64,000 bases of DNA from JANYCO01 sp035535995 (GTDB taxonomy: Bacteria > Bacteroidota > Bacteroidia > Cytophagales > Cytophagaceae): positions 62,001-126,000 of the forward strand of contig DATLOZ010000010.1 of assembly GCA_035535995.1 (NCBI GenBank), in the 5' to 3' direction. The position numbers and the translations under genes were made by a program. The notes beneath the pieces are model-generated. The model did not search any database, was not told where the DNA came from, and worked only from the letters and a program-made list of their open reading frames with translations. This document shows positions 50,675-59,111 of this stretch, piece after piece. Within the stretch, counting starts at the first letter, position 1; each line of letters begins with the position of its first letter.

Positions 50675-50745
50675 ATATGGATGCCAGATCCAGGATAAAA
50701 TATAACTTCAATTTATCTGGCATCTGCCATGCGGCATCATATTTG
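50675..50745. repeat. GGATGCC...GGCATC repeat, copy 3
   Basis: ATATGGATGCCAGATCCAGG with inverted ATCTGGCATCTGCC and ATGCGGCATCATAT segments, between the thioesterase and nucleoid-protein genes. Confidence 0.55.
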
Positions 50746-51252
50746 AAACAAACTCTTTAGCTCTGTAGCGTCTGCCGGCTTCATTCTACCAGCCAGAACA
50801 AGCCTGAGCTGGCGGCGGCGTAGAGCTCCTTCGTAGAGAGTTTTTTCTTCTTCAGTTTCCGGGATCAGATCCGGCACGTCGATTGGTCTTCCGCCTTGAT
50901 CTACGGCTACGAAGGTAAAGAACGCTTCGTTGCTTTTTACTTTTTCATTCATCGGCACATCTTCCGCCCATACTTCAATATGCACTTCCATCGAAGAACT
51001 GAACGCTCTCGTTACTTTTGCATTCAACGTTACCACGTTCCCCAATTTGATCGGATGCTGAAAGGAAACATTGTCTACCGAAGCCGTTACTACAATACGA
51101 TTGGAATGCCTTTGCGCTGCAATAGCCGCTACCACGTCCATCATATGCATCATCCTACCACCCATCAGGTTGGTAAGTCCATTCGTATCGTTGGGCAATA
51201 CCAATTCGGTCATTATCACATTGGATTCGCGTGCAAATTTCGTTTTTCTCAT
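50737..51252 (-). CDS. Acyl-CoA thioesterase, hotdog fold (YciA-like)
   Basis: A 171-residue single-hotdog thioesterase. Signature: VLPNDTNGLTNLMGGRMMHMMDVVAAIAAQRHSNR at residues 16-50, with the active-site Asn/Asp positions of the YciA/BFIT group, then VTLNAKVTRAFSSSMEVHIEVWAED and FTFVAVDQGGRP. It cleaves acyl-CoA to free acid and CoA. It overlaps the stop of the O-antigen ligase gene by 4 bp (ATGA), so it is translationally coupled to it, although the functional link is not obvious. Confidence 0.88.
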   Translation of the reverse strand: MRKTKFARESNVIMTELVLPNDTNGLTNLMGGRMMHMMDVVAAIAAQRHSNRIVVTASVDNVSFQHPIKLGNVVTLNAKVTRAFSSSMEVHIEVWAEDVPMNEKVKSNEAFFTFVAVDQGGRPIDVPDLIPETEEEKTLYEGALRRRQLRLVLAGRMKPADATELKSLFQI

Positions 51253-52751
51253 GCTTGCAAAGAATTTGTATTCTTAGTTGAATTATTTTTTTTATACCTC
51301 AGGTCCAGTGCGCAAAGTGTTGCCAACCCGCCCCAGACGAGAAAAGCAGCTTTGTCGGTAGTGAGGAAATTATTAAAGATCCCGTGAATGAAGTATGTAA
51401 ACAAACTTAGCAACATCATGAGCGCATAATATTTATAAGGACCTTGTTCCTTGTAATAAAGTTTCATTCCCAAATAAATAGAATAAAGCGCCATTGCCAG
51501 CAGCACAATGCCCGCTACCAGTCCGCTTTCCGCGAGGGCCAGTAAATATTCGGAATGAGCAGTACCTCCCATTCCTTTGTTAAAATTATTTTTAGCGCTT
51601 GTAATACTGATTGGCGTCATTTCTGATCCTTTCTGGAAAGGAATGTATTTAAACTGATAAGTGCCCGGGCCAAAACCGGTGACTGGTTTTTCCTTAAACA
51701 TCCTGGCCGCACAAAGCCAGCGGTTGACGCGCTCTGCATTCGACACGTCATTTTTAATATTAGTTACCGATTTGATCTGTTCTTCCAGGTTGGCGCGCTT
51801 GGCTTTGGAATCATATTTATTTTTGATCAACACCGGCATTAGCGCTTCGAGGTTGAGCAGCGCTACCACCAACACAATTCCCATGACGATCATGAGCGTG
51901 GAAAATTTTATTTTCATTCTAAGGATCAACAACAAGGCAATCATACATGCCAGGCTAATCCAGGTGGCACGGCTGTGAGAAAGATAAATGCCTACCAGAA
52001 AACAAAGTAATGAGAACCCTGCGAGAAGCTTTTGAAAGTAATTCAAATTAAACACTCGTGCCTGAAAATAAAGAATGCCCACAATAGGCACCATAAAAGC
52101 GAGACAAGCACCGTAGATCGTGTGATCAGAAAAGAAAGGATCGACCACTACTGCAGAAACATTTTTATTAAATGCATGATCAGAATGTTTCCAGGTGATG
52201 TAAATCACAATCGCCGTAAAGGATAAAGCATAGGCAGCAAATATATTTTTTACTTTATGATCATTATATAAAAAATAATAGGCGATCAAGAAGTAAAAGA
52301 CCAGTAAATATGCGCTTGCTACAAGCAATGTTTTGAAAGAAACGGAAGGCATAGTAGAGAAGATCAAGCTCACCACTAAGGAAGCCCAATACACGAATAA
52401 CAGTATTGTAACAGGATGCCGGAGTACGCCCGATCTTTTGTCCTGAATAAAAATAAAGATCAAAGCGATCACTGCCAACAAACCTATGAATGGCTCGGAA
52501 GGCATAGCGATGTTTAAATTTATTTCACCAATCCGGAAAGTAGTGGATAATGGCAAAAAAAATACAAGCATATATAAAATAATCCTATAATCTGCCAGCA
52601 AAGCAAACAACACCAGCGGCACAACGATCAGCGCAGCGAACAGAAAATTCTCTGTATAAAAAAATAATCCCGCTGCCAACAATACCATTGAAACCAGGAT
52701 GATTGTACTGTAATAAGGATTTTGAAAGGTCTGTTTGAGTTTAAACAGCAT
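51249..52751 (-). CDS. O-antigen ligase family membrane protein (Wzy_C)
   Basis: A 500-residue polytopic protein with 10-12 membrane helices, of the O-antigen ligase/polymerase family. The Wzy_C core has FNLNYFQKLLAGFSLLCFLVGIYLSHSRATWISLACM and the large periplasmic loop with WLCAARMFKEKPVTGFGPGTYQFKYIPFQK, then GGTAHSEYLLALAESGLVAGI. I chose ATG 52751 (MLFKLKQTF); the in-frame upstream 31 codons come from a dispersed palindromic repeat. The substrate may be O-antigen or another surface glycan. Confidence 0.82.
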   Translation of the reverse strand: MLFKLKQTFQNPYYSTIILVSMVLLAAGLFFYTENFLFAALIVVPLVLFALLADYRIILYMLVFFLPLSTTFRIGEINLNIAMPSEPFIGLLAVIALIFIFIQDKRSGVLRHPVTILLFVYWASLVVSLIFSTMPSVSFKTLLVASAYLLVFYFLIAYYFLYNDHKVKNIFAAYALSFTAIVIYITWKHSDHAFNKNVSAVVVDPFFSDHTIYGACLAFMVPIVGILYFQARVFNLNYFQKLLAGFSLLCFLVGIYLSHSRATWISLACMIALLLILRMKIKFSTLMIVMGIVLVVALLNLEALMPVLIKNKYDSKAKRANLEEQIKSVTNIKNDVSNAERVNRWLCAARMFKEKPVTGFGPGTYQFKYIPFQKGSEMTPISITSAKNNFNKGMGGTAHSEYLLALAESGLVAGIVLLAMALYSIYLGMKLYYKEQGPYKYYALMMLLSLFTYFIHGIFNNFLTTDKAAFLVWGGLATLCALDLRYKKNNSTKNTNSLQA

Positions 52752-52782
52752 GGAAATTACTATTAATAGAATGCTTAATTTT

Positions 52783-52856
52783 TTGGATGCCGGATACCAG
52801 ATACCGGTTGCCAGATTTTTTATCCGGTATCTGGTATCCGGCATCTTGCATCCTTA
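52783..52856. repeat. GGATGCCGGATACC palindrome, copy 4
   Basis: Perfect 22-bp arms beginning GATGCCGGATACCAGATACC around a 15-nt loop, in the divergent region between the O-antigen ligase and adhesin genes. It is read as an N-terminal extension if the ligase is started at 52844. Confidence 0.75.
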
Positions 52857-52909
52857 TTCTATTTCTAGAATAAGCATTCCTAAAATTAGAAATAAAAAAA
52901 CAAAATAAC

Positions 52910-52917
52910 TATTTTTG
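52910..52917 (+). promoter_or_regulatory. TATTTTTG -7 box before the adhesin gene
   Basis: An exact TAnnTTTG match, followed by ATGATG. ATG 52921 would lie at the predicted transcription start, as in rel, suggesting a leaderless mRNA. Confidence 0.4.
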
Positions 52918-52920
52918 ATG

Positions 52921-55149
52921 ATGGCCTTGAGAGCGGTTCTGCTGTTGTTTTTTTTGAACATTTTACATTTGCCTTTGAAAGCGCAGATAGATACTGAATT
53001 CTGGTTCGTAGCACCTGAAATCACCGAGCAGCACGCCGACCGGCCCATTTACCTCAGAATCTCTTCTTTGCAGCAAGCTACCTCGATCAGCATTTCACAA
53101 CCTGCCAATCCTGCCTTTGGTACGATCAACCAGACAATCGCTGCCAACCAGACGATCTCCATTGATCTTACTTTAAGGATTGATCTGATCGAAAACAAAC
53201 CTGCCGATCAAATTTTAAATTTTGGCATTCATATTTTATCGTCCAATCCTATCACTGCTTACTATGAAGTGCTAGGCTCTACACCTACTCAGGTGGGCGT
53301 GAACTCTGATATTTTTGTACTAAAAGGAAATCATGCGCTGGGAAAAGAATTTTATGTTCCGTTTCAAACGCATTGGGACAACAATCATACTACGCTCAGC
53401 GATGCCTGGTCGGCCTTTGATATTGTGGCTACTGAAAACAATACACTGGTGACCATCACTCCTACTAAAGATGTGGTAGGACACAACGCTGGAATTCCTT
53501 ATACGATTACTCTGCAAAAAGGAGAAACCTATTCCGCGCGTGCCACCTCTCCCCTTGCAGCCGATCATCCTGCGGGCTCGCACGTGAAGGCTACCAAACC
53601 GATTGCCATCACTGTCAAAGATGATTCGATGATCCAGGGGGGCAACTATGATCTGGCAGGTGATCAGATCATTCCGGTAAATTTTCTTGGACAAGAATAC
53701 ATCGCCGTAAAGGTATCGGATACTGTGAACACCGACAGAGTCTACATCCTGGCTACACAAAATAATACTACCATTTCCTTCGATGGTTCTGGACCTGTGG
53801 CTACACTCAACGCAGGACAATCGTACGAATTACATTTACTCAATCCTACTGTTTACATCACTTCTTCTGCGCCTGTATACGTGTGGCATGTAGCAGGATT
53901 TGAAAACGAATTGGGAGGCGCCATTCTTCCTCCATTGACTTGCACGGGCTCCAGACAAGTTAGCTTTACACGTTCCACCAATGAATTGTTTTACATTGAA
54001 ATTGTAGTGAAGACAGGGTATGCGCAATATTTTATATTGAATGGAAAGAATTCTCTTATTCCTGCCTCTGCCTTCAGCGCTGTACCAGGAAGCGCCGGAG
54101 GTTGGGAGTATGCGAAAATTCCTTTTAATGCTTCCGTCATCCCCGCTGGAAGTGCCAACCTGATCAAAAATGATTCTACGGATTTTCAGTTTAGCATTCT
54201 GAACGGCGGAAACGCTACAGGCTTCCGTTATGGATATTTTTCTGATTTCGGTTTTCTCAACTTAGGCCCTGACCGTGGCTTCTGTGAAGGCGATGCGATT
54301 ACATTGAACGCAGGATTTTACCAGGACAGTATTTTATGGAACACCGGCGCTACCTCACAATACCTGACGGTGATCGATTCAGGTTATTATTCTGTGCGAA
54401 CAAAAAAAGGCGTTTGCATCAACCGTGATACGGTGCATGTTTTTTATTTTCCGAAGATCACTACCGATGTATTGGGCAATGACACTGCGGCCTGCGACAA
54501 TAGAGGACTTGAGATACATACCTTATTTCCTTTTTCCTCCTACCTCTGGAATACAGGAAGTACGGAATCCTTTGTACATCCCTATTCAAGCGGGATGTAT
54601 ATAGTTACTGTTGCCAATGAATATGGCTGTAAAAAGAAAGACACTGTGAACATTACATTGTATCCCTCTCCCAATCCTCATATCCTTTATGATAAAGCAT
54701 TGGATCCTTTTTGTAAAAACCCTGAGGTAGCATTAGCATCGGATCAGGTATATAATAAATATTTTTGGAGCACGGGAGACACTACACAATCGATCGTGAC
54801 CACACATAATGAAAATGATTCCTGGTCGCTCCGGGTGGTGAATAGTTTTGGTTGTACAAGATCCACTTCTATTGCTATTGATTGTTCCCCCGTCATAGGC
54901 TTATTGCCAAATCTTCTCACCCCCAATGATGACGGGATGAACGAGATCTTCTATATAGAATATCTTCGTCCGAATAAATGGACCTTTGAAGTATACAACC
55001 GCTGGGGTGAGTGCATATATAAGAATGATAATTACTACAATAATTTTGATCCGAAAGAATTGAATCTGAGCGATGGTGTTTATTATTACTTTTTACATCA
55101 TCATGAAGGGAAAGGTGAATATAAGGGATGGGTGGAAATAATCCATTGA
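52921..55149 (+). CDS. IgGFc-binding-like adhesin with gliding-motility/T9SS type B domain
   Basis: A secreted 742-residue protein. Start at 52921 (or 52918); signal peptide ends LPLKAQ. The mature start IDTEFWFVAPEITEQHADRPIYL and the following beta-rich region to about residue 375 (LGKEFYVPFQTHW, AFDIVATENNTLVTITPTK, GSHVKATKPIAITVKDD, QIIPVNFLGQEYIAVK) match the IgGFc-binding N-terminal domain. Three Ig-like repeats with W-x-T-G-x-T motifs follow (ILWNTGATSQ, YLWNTGSTES, YFWSTGDTTQ). The last 85 residues are a CHU_C/type B sorting domain (LTPNDDGMNEIFYIEYLRPN, VYNRWGECIYKN, VYYYFLHHHEGKGEYKGWV). It is probably a surface adhesin; the ligand is unknown. Confidence 0.9.
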   Translation: MALRAVLLLFFLNILHLPLKAQIDTEFWFVAPEITEQHADRPIYLRISSLQQATSISISQPANPAFGTINQTIAANQTISIDLTLRIDLIENKPADQILNFGIHILSSNPITAYYEVLGSTPTQVGVNSDIFVLKGNHALGKEFYVPFQTHWDNNHTTLSDAWSAFDIVATENNTLVTITPTKDVVGHNAGIPYTITLQKGETYSARATSPLAADHPAGSHVKATKPIAITVKDDSMIQGGNYDLAGDQIIPVNFLGQEYIAVKVSDTVNTDRVYILATQNNTTISFDGSGPVATLNAGQSYELHLLNPTVYITSSAPVYVWHVAGFENELGGAILPPLTCTGSRQVSFTRSTNELFYIEIVVKTGYAQYFILNGKNSLIPASAFSAVPGSAGGWEYAKIPFNASVIPAGSANLIKNDSTDFQFSILNGGNATGFRYGYFSDFGFLNLGPDRGFCEGDAITLNAGFYQDSILWNTGATSQYLTVIDSGYYSVRTKKGVCINRDTVHVFYFPKITTDVLGNDTAACDNRGLEIHTLFPFSSYLWNTGSTESFVHPYSSGMYIVTVANEYGCKKKDTVNITLYPSPNPHILYDKALDPFCKNPEVALASDQVYNKYFWSTGDTTQSIVTTHNENDSWSLRVVNSFGCTRSTSIAIDCSPVIGLLPNLLTPNDDGMNEIFYIEYLRPNKWTFEVYNRWGECIYKNDNYYNNFDPKELNLSDGVYYYFLHHHEGKGEYKGWVEIIH

Positions 55150-55155
55150 TGAAAT

Positions 55156-55384
55156 ATGGATGCCGGATACCAGATGCCAGATAAAAACCTCAGGCAATTG
55201 CTCGCGAAAACAAACAACACGGATGACAGCTTAGATTTATCGTCATTGCGAGAAGTGTTGCGAAGCAACGCGACGAAGCAATCCGTTCATAACAAGGAGT
55301 TATCATATTTTTAAATGCTCAGGCGTCGCTATAAACAGATTGCTTCGTCATTCCGCCTACGGCTCCATTCCTCGCAATGACAGT
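55156..55384. repeat. GGATGCC repeat copy 5 and GTCATTGCGA repeat (inverted pair)
   Basis: The convergent gap starts with GGATGCCGGATACCAGATGC (55158 on), then holds CGTCATTGCGAGAAGTG ... GACGAAGCAATCCGTT (about 55237-55285). The inverted partner AGATTGCTTCGTCATTCCGC ... CTCGCAATGACAG is at about 55338-55382. The second is the widespread GTCATTGCGAGG-AGCGAAGCAATC REP-like type. It separates the adhesin from the aminotransferase. Confidence 0.7.
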
Positions 55385-55390
55385 TAATAC

Positions 55391-56581
55391 TCAACCAATA
55401 CATTCCAAAATAATACCGCAAACCTCCCTGATCTGCTCCTCTGTAATGATCAACGGTGGCGCAATACGCATCGAATTATTGCAAAATAAAAACCAATCCG
55501 TGATCACGCCTTTTGCAATTGCCTTGTCAATTATAGGTTTCAACACTTCGTACGATTCAAACTCTACCGCGATCAGCAGGCCTTTACTTCTTACTTCTTT
55601 GATAGCTGGGTGAACAAGGAGCTGATGAAATAACTTTTCTTTTTCAGCTACATCTTTCATCAAATTTTCTTCCAGGATCACATTGATCGTAGCCAACGAA
55701 GAGGCGCAGCAGACTGGGTGTCCGCCGAAGGTTGTGATATGTCCAAGCACCGGATCATTCGCCAATACTTTCATGATTGACTGTGGCGCAATGAAGGCGC
55801 CGATCGGCATGCCTCCGCCCATTCCTTTAGAGGTAAGTAAAATATCCGGTTCGATCCCGAAATGTTCGTAAGCCCAGAATTTACCAGTGCGACCGAAGCC
55901 TGTCTGAATTTCATCCAGAATTAAAAGAGCACCCGTCTTGCTGCATTGCGCTCTCAAGGCTTTCATATAAACTTGCGAAGGCATGCGTACTCCTGCTTCT
56001 CCCTGGATCGTTTCCACGATCACAGCAGCAGTATCAGTAGTGATCAGGGAAAGATCTTCTGTATTGTTGAATTCGATATGACGGATACCTGGTAGTAATG
56101 GGCGGAAAGATTGCTTAAAATATTCATCCCCCATCACCGATAACGCGCCTTGTGTAGAGCCATGGTAAGCATTTTTGCAGGAAATAATTTCTGCCCGGCC
56201 TGTATAGCGTTTGGCTAGTTTCATAGCGCCTTCCGTAGCTTCAGCTCCGGAGTTTACAAAGTAAATACTGTTAAGCGTTGAAGGTAACGTACTTCTAAGC
56301 TTGTCGGCAAGTGTCACTTGCGGCGTGATCACGTATTCTCCGTACACCATCAGGTGCATATACTGATCCACTTGTGCTTTGATCGCTTCTACTACTTTAG
56401 GATGACGATGACCTACATTGCTTACAGAAATACCCGAGATAAGATCGTAATAACGATTCTTATTTTTCCCATATAAAAAAATACCTTCCGCGCTTTCGAT
56501 CTCCAACATCAATGGTGTTTCGGAGGTTTGAGCCAGAGCACTTAGGAAAAGCTGTCGGGTAGTTAGCATAGTACGATTCAA
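55391..56581 (-). CDS. Class III PLP-dependent aminotransferase
   Basis: A 396-residue aminotransferase of the acetylornithine/ornithine/GABA type. Seen: YDLISGISVSNVGHRHPKVVEAIK at about 40-64, FVNSGAEATEGAMKLAKRYTGR (PLP phosphate cradle), YHGSTQGALSVMG, ETIQGEAGVRMPS, ILDEIQTGFGRTGKFWAYEHFG (Asp contacting PLP) and the Schiff-base Lys in LLTSKGMGGGMPIGAFIA. The family length is normal. The specific amino donor cannot be told from sequence alone; no arginine or other biosynthesis genes are adjacent. Confidence 0.92.
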   Translation of the reverse strand: MNRTMLTTRQLFLSALAQTSETPLMLEIESAEGIFLYGKNKNRYYDLISGISVSNVGHRHPKVVEAIKAQVDQYMHLMVYGEYVITPQVTLADKLRSTLPSTLNSIYFVNSGAEATEGAMKLAKRYTGRAEIISCKNAYHGSTQGALSVMGDEYFKQSFRPLLPGIRHIEFNNTEDLSLITTDTAAVIVETIQGEAGVRMPSQVYMKALRAQCSKTGALLILDEIQTGFGRTGKFWAYEHFGIEPDILLTSKGMGGGMPIGAFIAPQSIMKVLANDPVLGHITTFGGHPVCCASSLATINVILEENLMKDVAEKEKLFHQLLVHPAIKEVRSKGLLIAVEFESYEVLKPIIDKAIAKGVITDWFLFCNNSMRIAPPLIITEEQIREVCGIILECIG

Positions 56582-56598
56582 TTAGTATGTTTAAATTC

Positions 56599-56657
56599 CT
56601 AAAAACAATATCCAAATTCCAAAGGATAAATTATTGGGATTTGGATATTGTTTTTAG
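56599..56657 (-). terminator. Hairpin between mlaF and the aminotransferase gene
   Basis: CTAAAAACAATATCCAAAT (56599-56617) pairs exactly with 56639-56657. It lies just after the mlaF stop and can end the mlaEF transcript. Confidence 0.7.
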
Positions 56658-56698
56658 ATTTTTTAAAACTTCGTAATGTGAAATAAATCAATCACTAA

Positions 56699-57454
56699 TT
56701 ACTTATTATGCGCTTTCATTTCACGGATCAGTTTGTTGGCGAAAAGAAAATCCTGGAGTGATTTTACTTCCGTGTCCAGGATATTGTGTTTCGTACCTTC
56801 CCAAACTTTTTCTCCTTTGTACATAAACATAACATTCTCTCCAATCTCCAGCACAGAGTTCATATCGTGCGTTACAACTACCGTAGTAATGTTGTATTCG
56901 TGTGTAATATCTTTGATTAGGTTATCGATACGGATCGATGTTTGCGGATCAAGTCCTGAATTTGGCTCATCGCAATACAAATATTTTGAGTTCATAACGA
57001 TCGCGCGGGCGATGCCTACACGCTTCTGCATCCCGCCGCTGATCTGGGAGGGCATCAGGTTATTTACATTTTCCAACCCTACACGTTGCAGGCAATAATT
57101 TACGCGGTCTTGTTTCTCATCCTTCGTCATATTGGAAAGCATATCCAGAGGAAATGTGACATTTTGCTCTACCGTTTTTGAATCAAACAAAGCACTGCTT
57201 TGAAAAAGCATCCCGATCTCACGACGGATCTCTTGCTTGGTATGATTGTCGACATTTGTAAATTCACGCCCATCGTACTTAATACTTCCCGAATCAGGTT
57301 TTATCAATCCTACAAGCGATTTGAGCAAGACACTTTTCCCTGTACCACTGGCGCCAATGATCAGGTTGCAAACTCCCTGGGTAAACGTTCCACTCACGCC
57401 CTTCAAGACTTCTTTCCCCTGAAATGTTTTTTGGATATTACTGAACTCAATCAT
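56699..57454 (-). CDS. mlaF: Phospholipid ABC transporter ATPase MlaF
   Basis: A 251-residue ABC ATPase for the Mla lipid-asymmetry transporter. Walker A GASGTGKS at residues 34-41, Q-loop GMLFQSSALFDSKTVEQNV (the MlaF-type LFQ-GALFDS-V motif), signature ISGGMQKRVGIARAI and Walker B YLYCDEPNSGLDP, then VVVTHDM. It lies 36 bp downstream of the MlaE permease gene in the same operon. MlaD (MCE protein), usually next, is not in the window on this side; the operon ends at a hairpin. Confidence 0.93.
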   Translation of the reverse strand: MIEFSNIQKTFQGKEVLKGVSGTFTQGVCNLIIGASGTGKSVLLKSLVGLIKPDSGSIKYDGREFTNVDNHTKQEIRREIGMLFQSSALFDSKTVEQNVTFPLDMLSNMTKDEKQDRVNYCLQRVGLENVNNLMPSQISGGMQKRVGIARAIVMNSKYLYCDEPNSGLDPQTSIRIDNLIKDITHEYNITTVVVTHDMNSVLEIGENVMFMYKGEKVWEGTKHNILDTEVKSLQDFLFANKLIREMKAHNK

Positions 57455-57490
57455 CTTTTTTTGGGATTAAAAGTTTAATCTTTAAACTTT

Positions 57491-58219
57491 TTACAACAAT
57501 AATTTCGCCAACAGAAAGTCTGCCACTAACACAGCAATACAACTATTGGTTACCGCTGTTGTGCTTGACTGGCCTACTTCCAATGCTCCTCCTTTGGTAA
57601 AGAATCCGTTAAAGGCAGATATGGAAGAAATAATAAAAGCAAATACAATTGACTTGATAAGGGCAAACCAAATATTATATTCCTGAAATCCTTCGCGAAT
57701 CCCGGATATATATTCCTGCTCGGTAAGCGCGCCGGTAAGCGTGCCTGCGAGAAAACCTCCATAAATAGAGAGAAAGCCGGACATCACCACCAACATAGGA
57801 AACATGATCATACAGGCCACTATTTTAGGGAGAATAAGATAAGAAGAGGAATTGATTCCCATCACCTCAAGCGCATCAATCTGCTCGGTGATCCGCATGG
57901 TACCAAGGTGACCAGCGATGTTGGAACCCACTTTTCCGGCAAGTACAATGGAGATAATTGTTGGCGCAAGTTCCAGGATAGTCATATCGCGCACGATAGT
58001 ACCAATCACTTTTACGGGAATAAGATCACTGACAAGGTTGTAACCGGTTTGCACAGCCGTCACCGCGCCAATAAAGCTGGAGACGATCACTACAATAAAA
58101 ATTGAATTATATCCTACCTGGATGCATTCTTCTACGATCAGTTTAGTGTACACACTGAATCGTTCTCGACGAATAAAAAGCGTGCTGATCAGGATTAAAT
58201 ATTTTCCGAAACTTCTCAT
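57491..58219 (-). CDS. mlaE: Phospholipid ABC transporter permease MlaE
   Basis: A 242-residue inner-membrane permease with five membrane helices. The MlaE signatures are visible: GYNSIFIVVIVSSFIGAVTAVQTGY, GKVGSNIAGHLGTMRITEQIDALEVMGI and YLILPKIVACMIMFPMLV. The C-terminus shows GFFTKGGALEVGQSSTTAVTNSCIAVLVADFLLAKLLL, typical of the family. It forms an operon with mlaF and is divergent from the SDR gene at 58295 by 75 bp. Confidence 0.93.
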   Translation of the reverse strand: MRSFGKYLILISTLFIRRERFSVYTKLIVEECIQVGYNSIFIVVIVSSFIGAVTAVQTGYNLVSDLIPVKVIGTIVRDMTILELAPTIISIVLAGKVGSNIAGHLGTMRITEQIDALEVMGINSSSYLILPKIVACMIMFPMLVVMSGFLSIYGGFLAGTLTGALTEQEYISGIREGFQEYNIWFALIKSIVFAFIISSISAFNGFFTKGGALEVGQSSTTAVTNSCIAVLVADFLLAKLLL

Positions 58220-58294
58220 ACTATACAGGTCCAGTATACTGCAATATATTTTAATAATCGCTAAATTAACTTATATTTCAAAAAAATAAAACTC

Positions 58295-59005
58295 ATGAAG
58301 AAGTGGCTTGTAGTAACGGGCGGTACCAAAGGGATTGGGCGAGCGATTGTGGAAAAATTTGCCTCCGAAGATTTCAACATCATCACTTGCGCACGCAACA
58401 CAAAAGATCTCAAACAGCTTCAATCAGATTTTTCTTCCCGTTATAAAAACACTGAACTTCTTACTTTTAAAGCGGACCTTTCCAAAAAAGAAGAAGTGAA
58501 AGCTTTTCTCTCTTTCATCAAAGAACAAAAAGTAACGATAGATGTCTTAGTGAACAACACCGGAACATATATCCCAGGCCAGATCCACAAAGAGAAGGAA
58601 GGTGTATTAGAACAAATGATCGAGACAAACCTCTACAGCGCTTACCACATTAGCCGTGGACTGGTGAGCGGGATGATCAAAAAAAAGAAGGGGACGATCT
58701 TTACTATTTGTTCTACAGCCAGTATCATGGCTTACACCAACGGCGGCTCATATTGCATTTCAAAATTTGCTTTGTATGGGATGACGAAAGTGTTGAGAGA
58801 AGAATTGAAAGAACACAATATCCGTGTTACAGCAGTATTACCAGGCGCTACCAAAACCAGCAGCTGGGATGGCGTAGACTTACCTAATGAACGATTCATA
58901 AAACCGGAAGATGTAGCAGAAAGTATTTTTAGTGCTTATTCACTTTCACCGAATACAGTAGTGGAGGAGATCTTAATTCGGCCGCAGTTGGGAGACATTG
59001 TATGA
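58295..59005 (+). CDS. Short-chain dehydrogenase/reductase
   Basis: A 236-residue classical SDR. TGGTKGIG at residues 8-15, NNTG (a variant of NNAG) in DVLVNNTGTYIPGQ, catalytic Ser in ICSTASIMAYTNGGSYCISK, with Tyr and Lys of YCISK, and the PG motif VLPGATKTSSWDG. The C-terminal PEDVAESIFSAYSLS segment is typical of 3-ketoacyl-ACP reductase-like members in Bacteroidota. It probably reduces a carbonyl with NADPH. It is divergent from mlaE and convergent with the LRR gene. Confidence 0.9.
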   Translation: MKKWLVVTGGTKGIGRAIVEKFASEDFNIITCARNTKDLKQLQSDFSSRYKNTELLTFKADLSKKEEVKAFLSFIKEQKVTIDVLVNNTGTYIPGQIHKEKEGVLEQMIETNLYSAYHISRGLVSGMIKKKKGTIFTICSTASIMAYTNGGSYCISKFALYGMTKVLREELKEHNIRVTAVLPGATKTSSWDGVDLPNERFIKPEDVAESIFSAYSLSPNTVVEEILIRPQLGDIV

Positions 59006-59111
59006 AGTTATGAATGTTGAGTTATGAATGTTGAGTTGGGGAAATCATAAATTACTCCTTATCGTTATTAACCTAATAATTCATAACTCAACATTCATAA
59101 CTCATAACTTT
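59004..59111. repeat. ATGAATGTTGAG palindrome, copy 6 (convergent gap)
   Basis: AAGTTATGAATGTTGAGTTA is repeated in tandem on the left and mirrored by TAACTCAACATTCATAACT on the right, around a 40-bp spacer, in the gap between the SDR and LRR genes. Confidence 0.7.
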
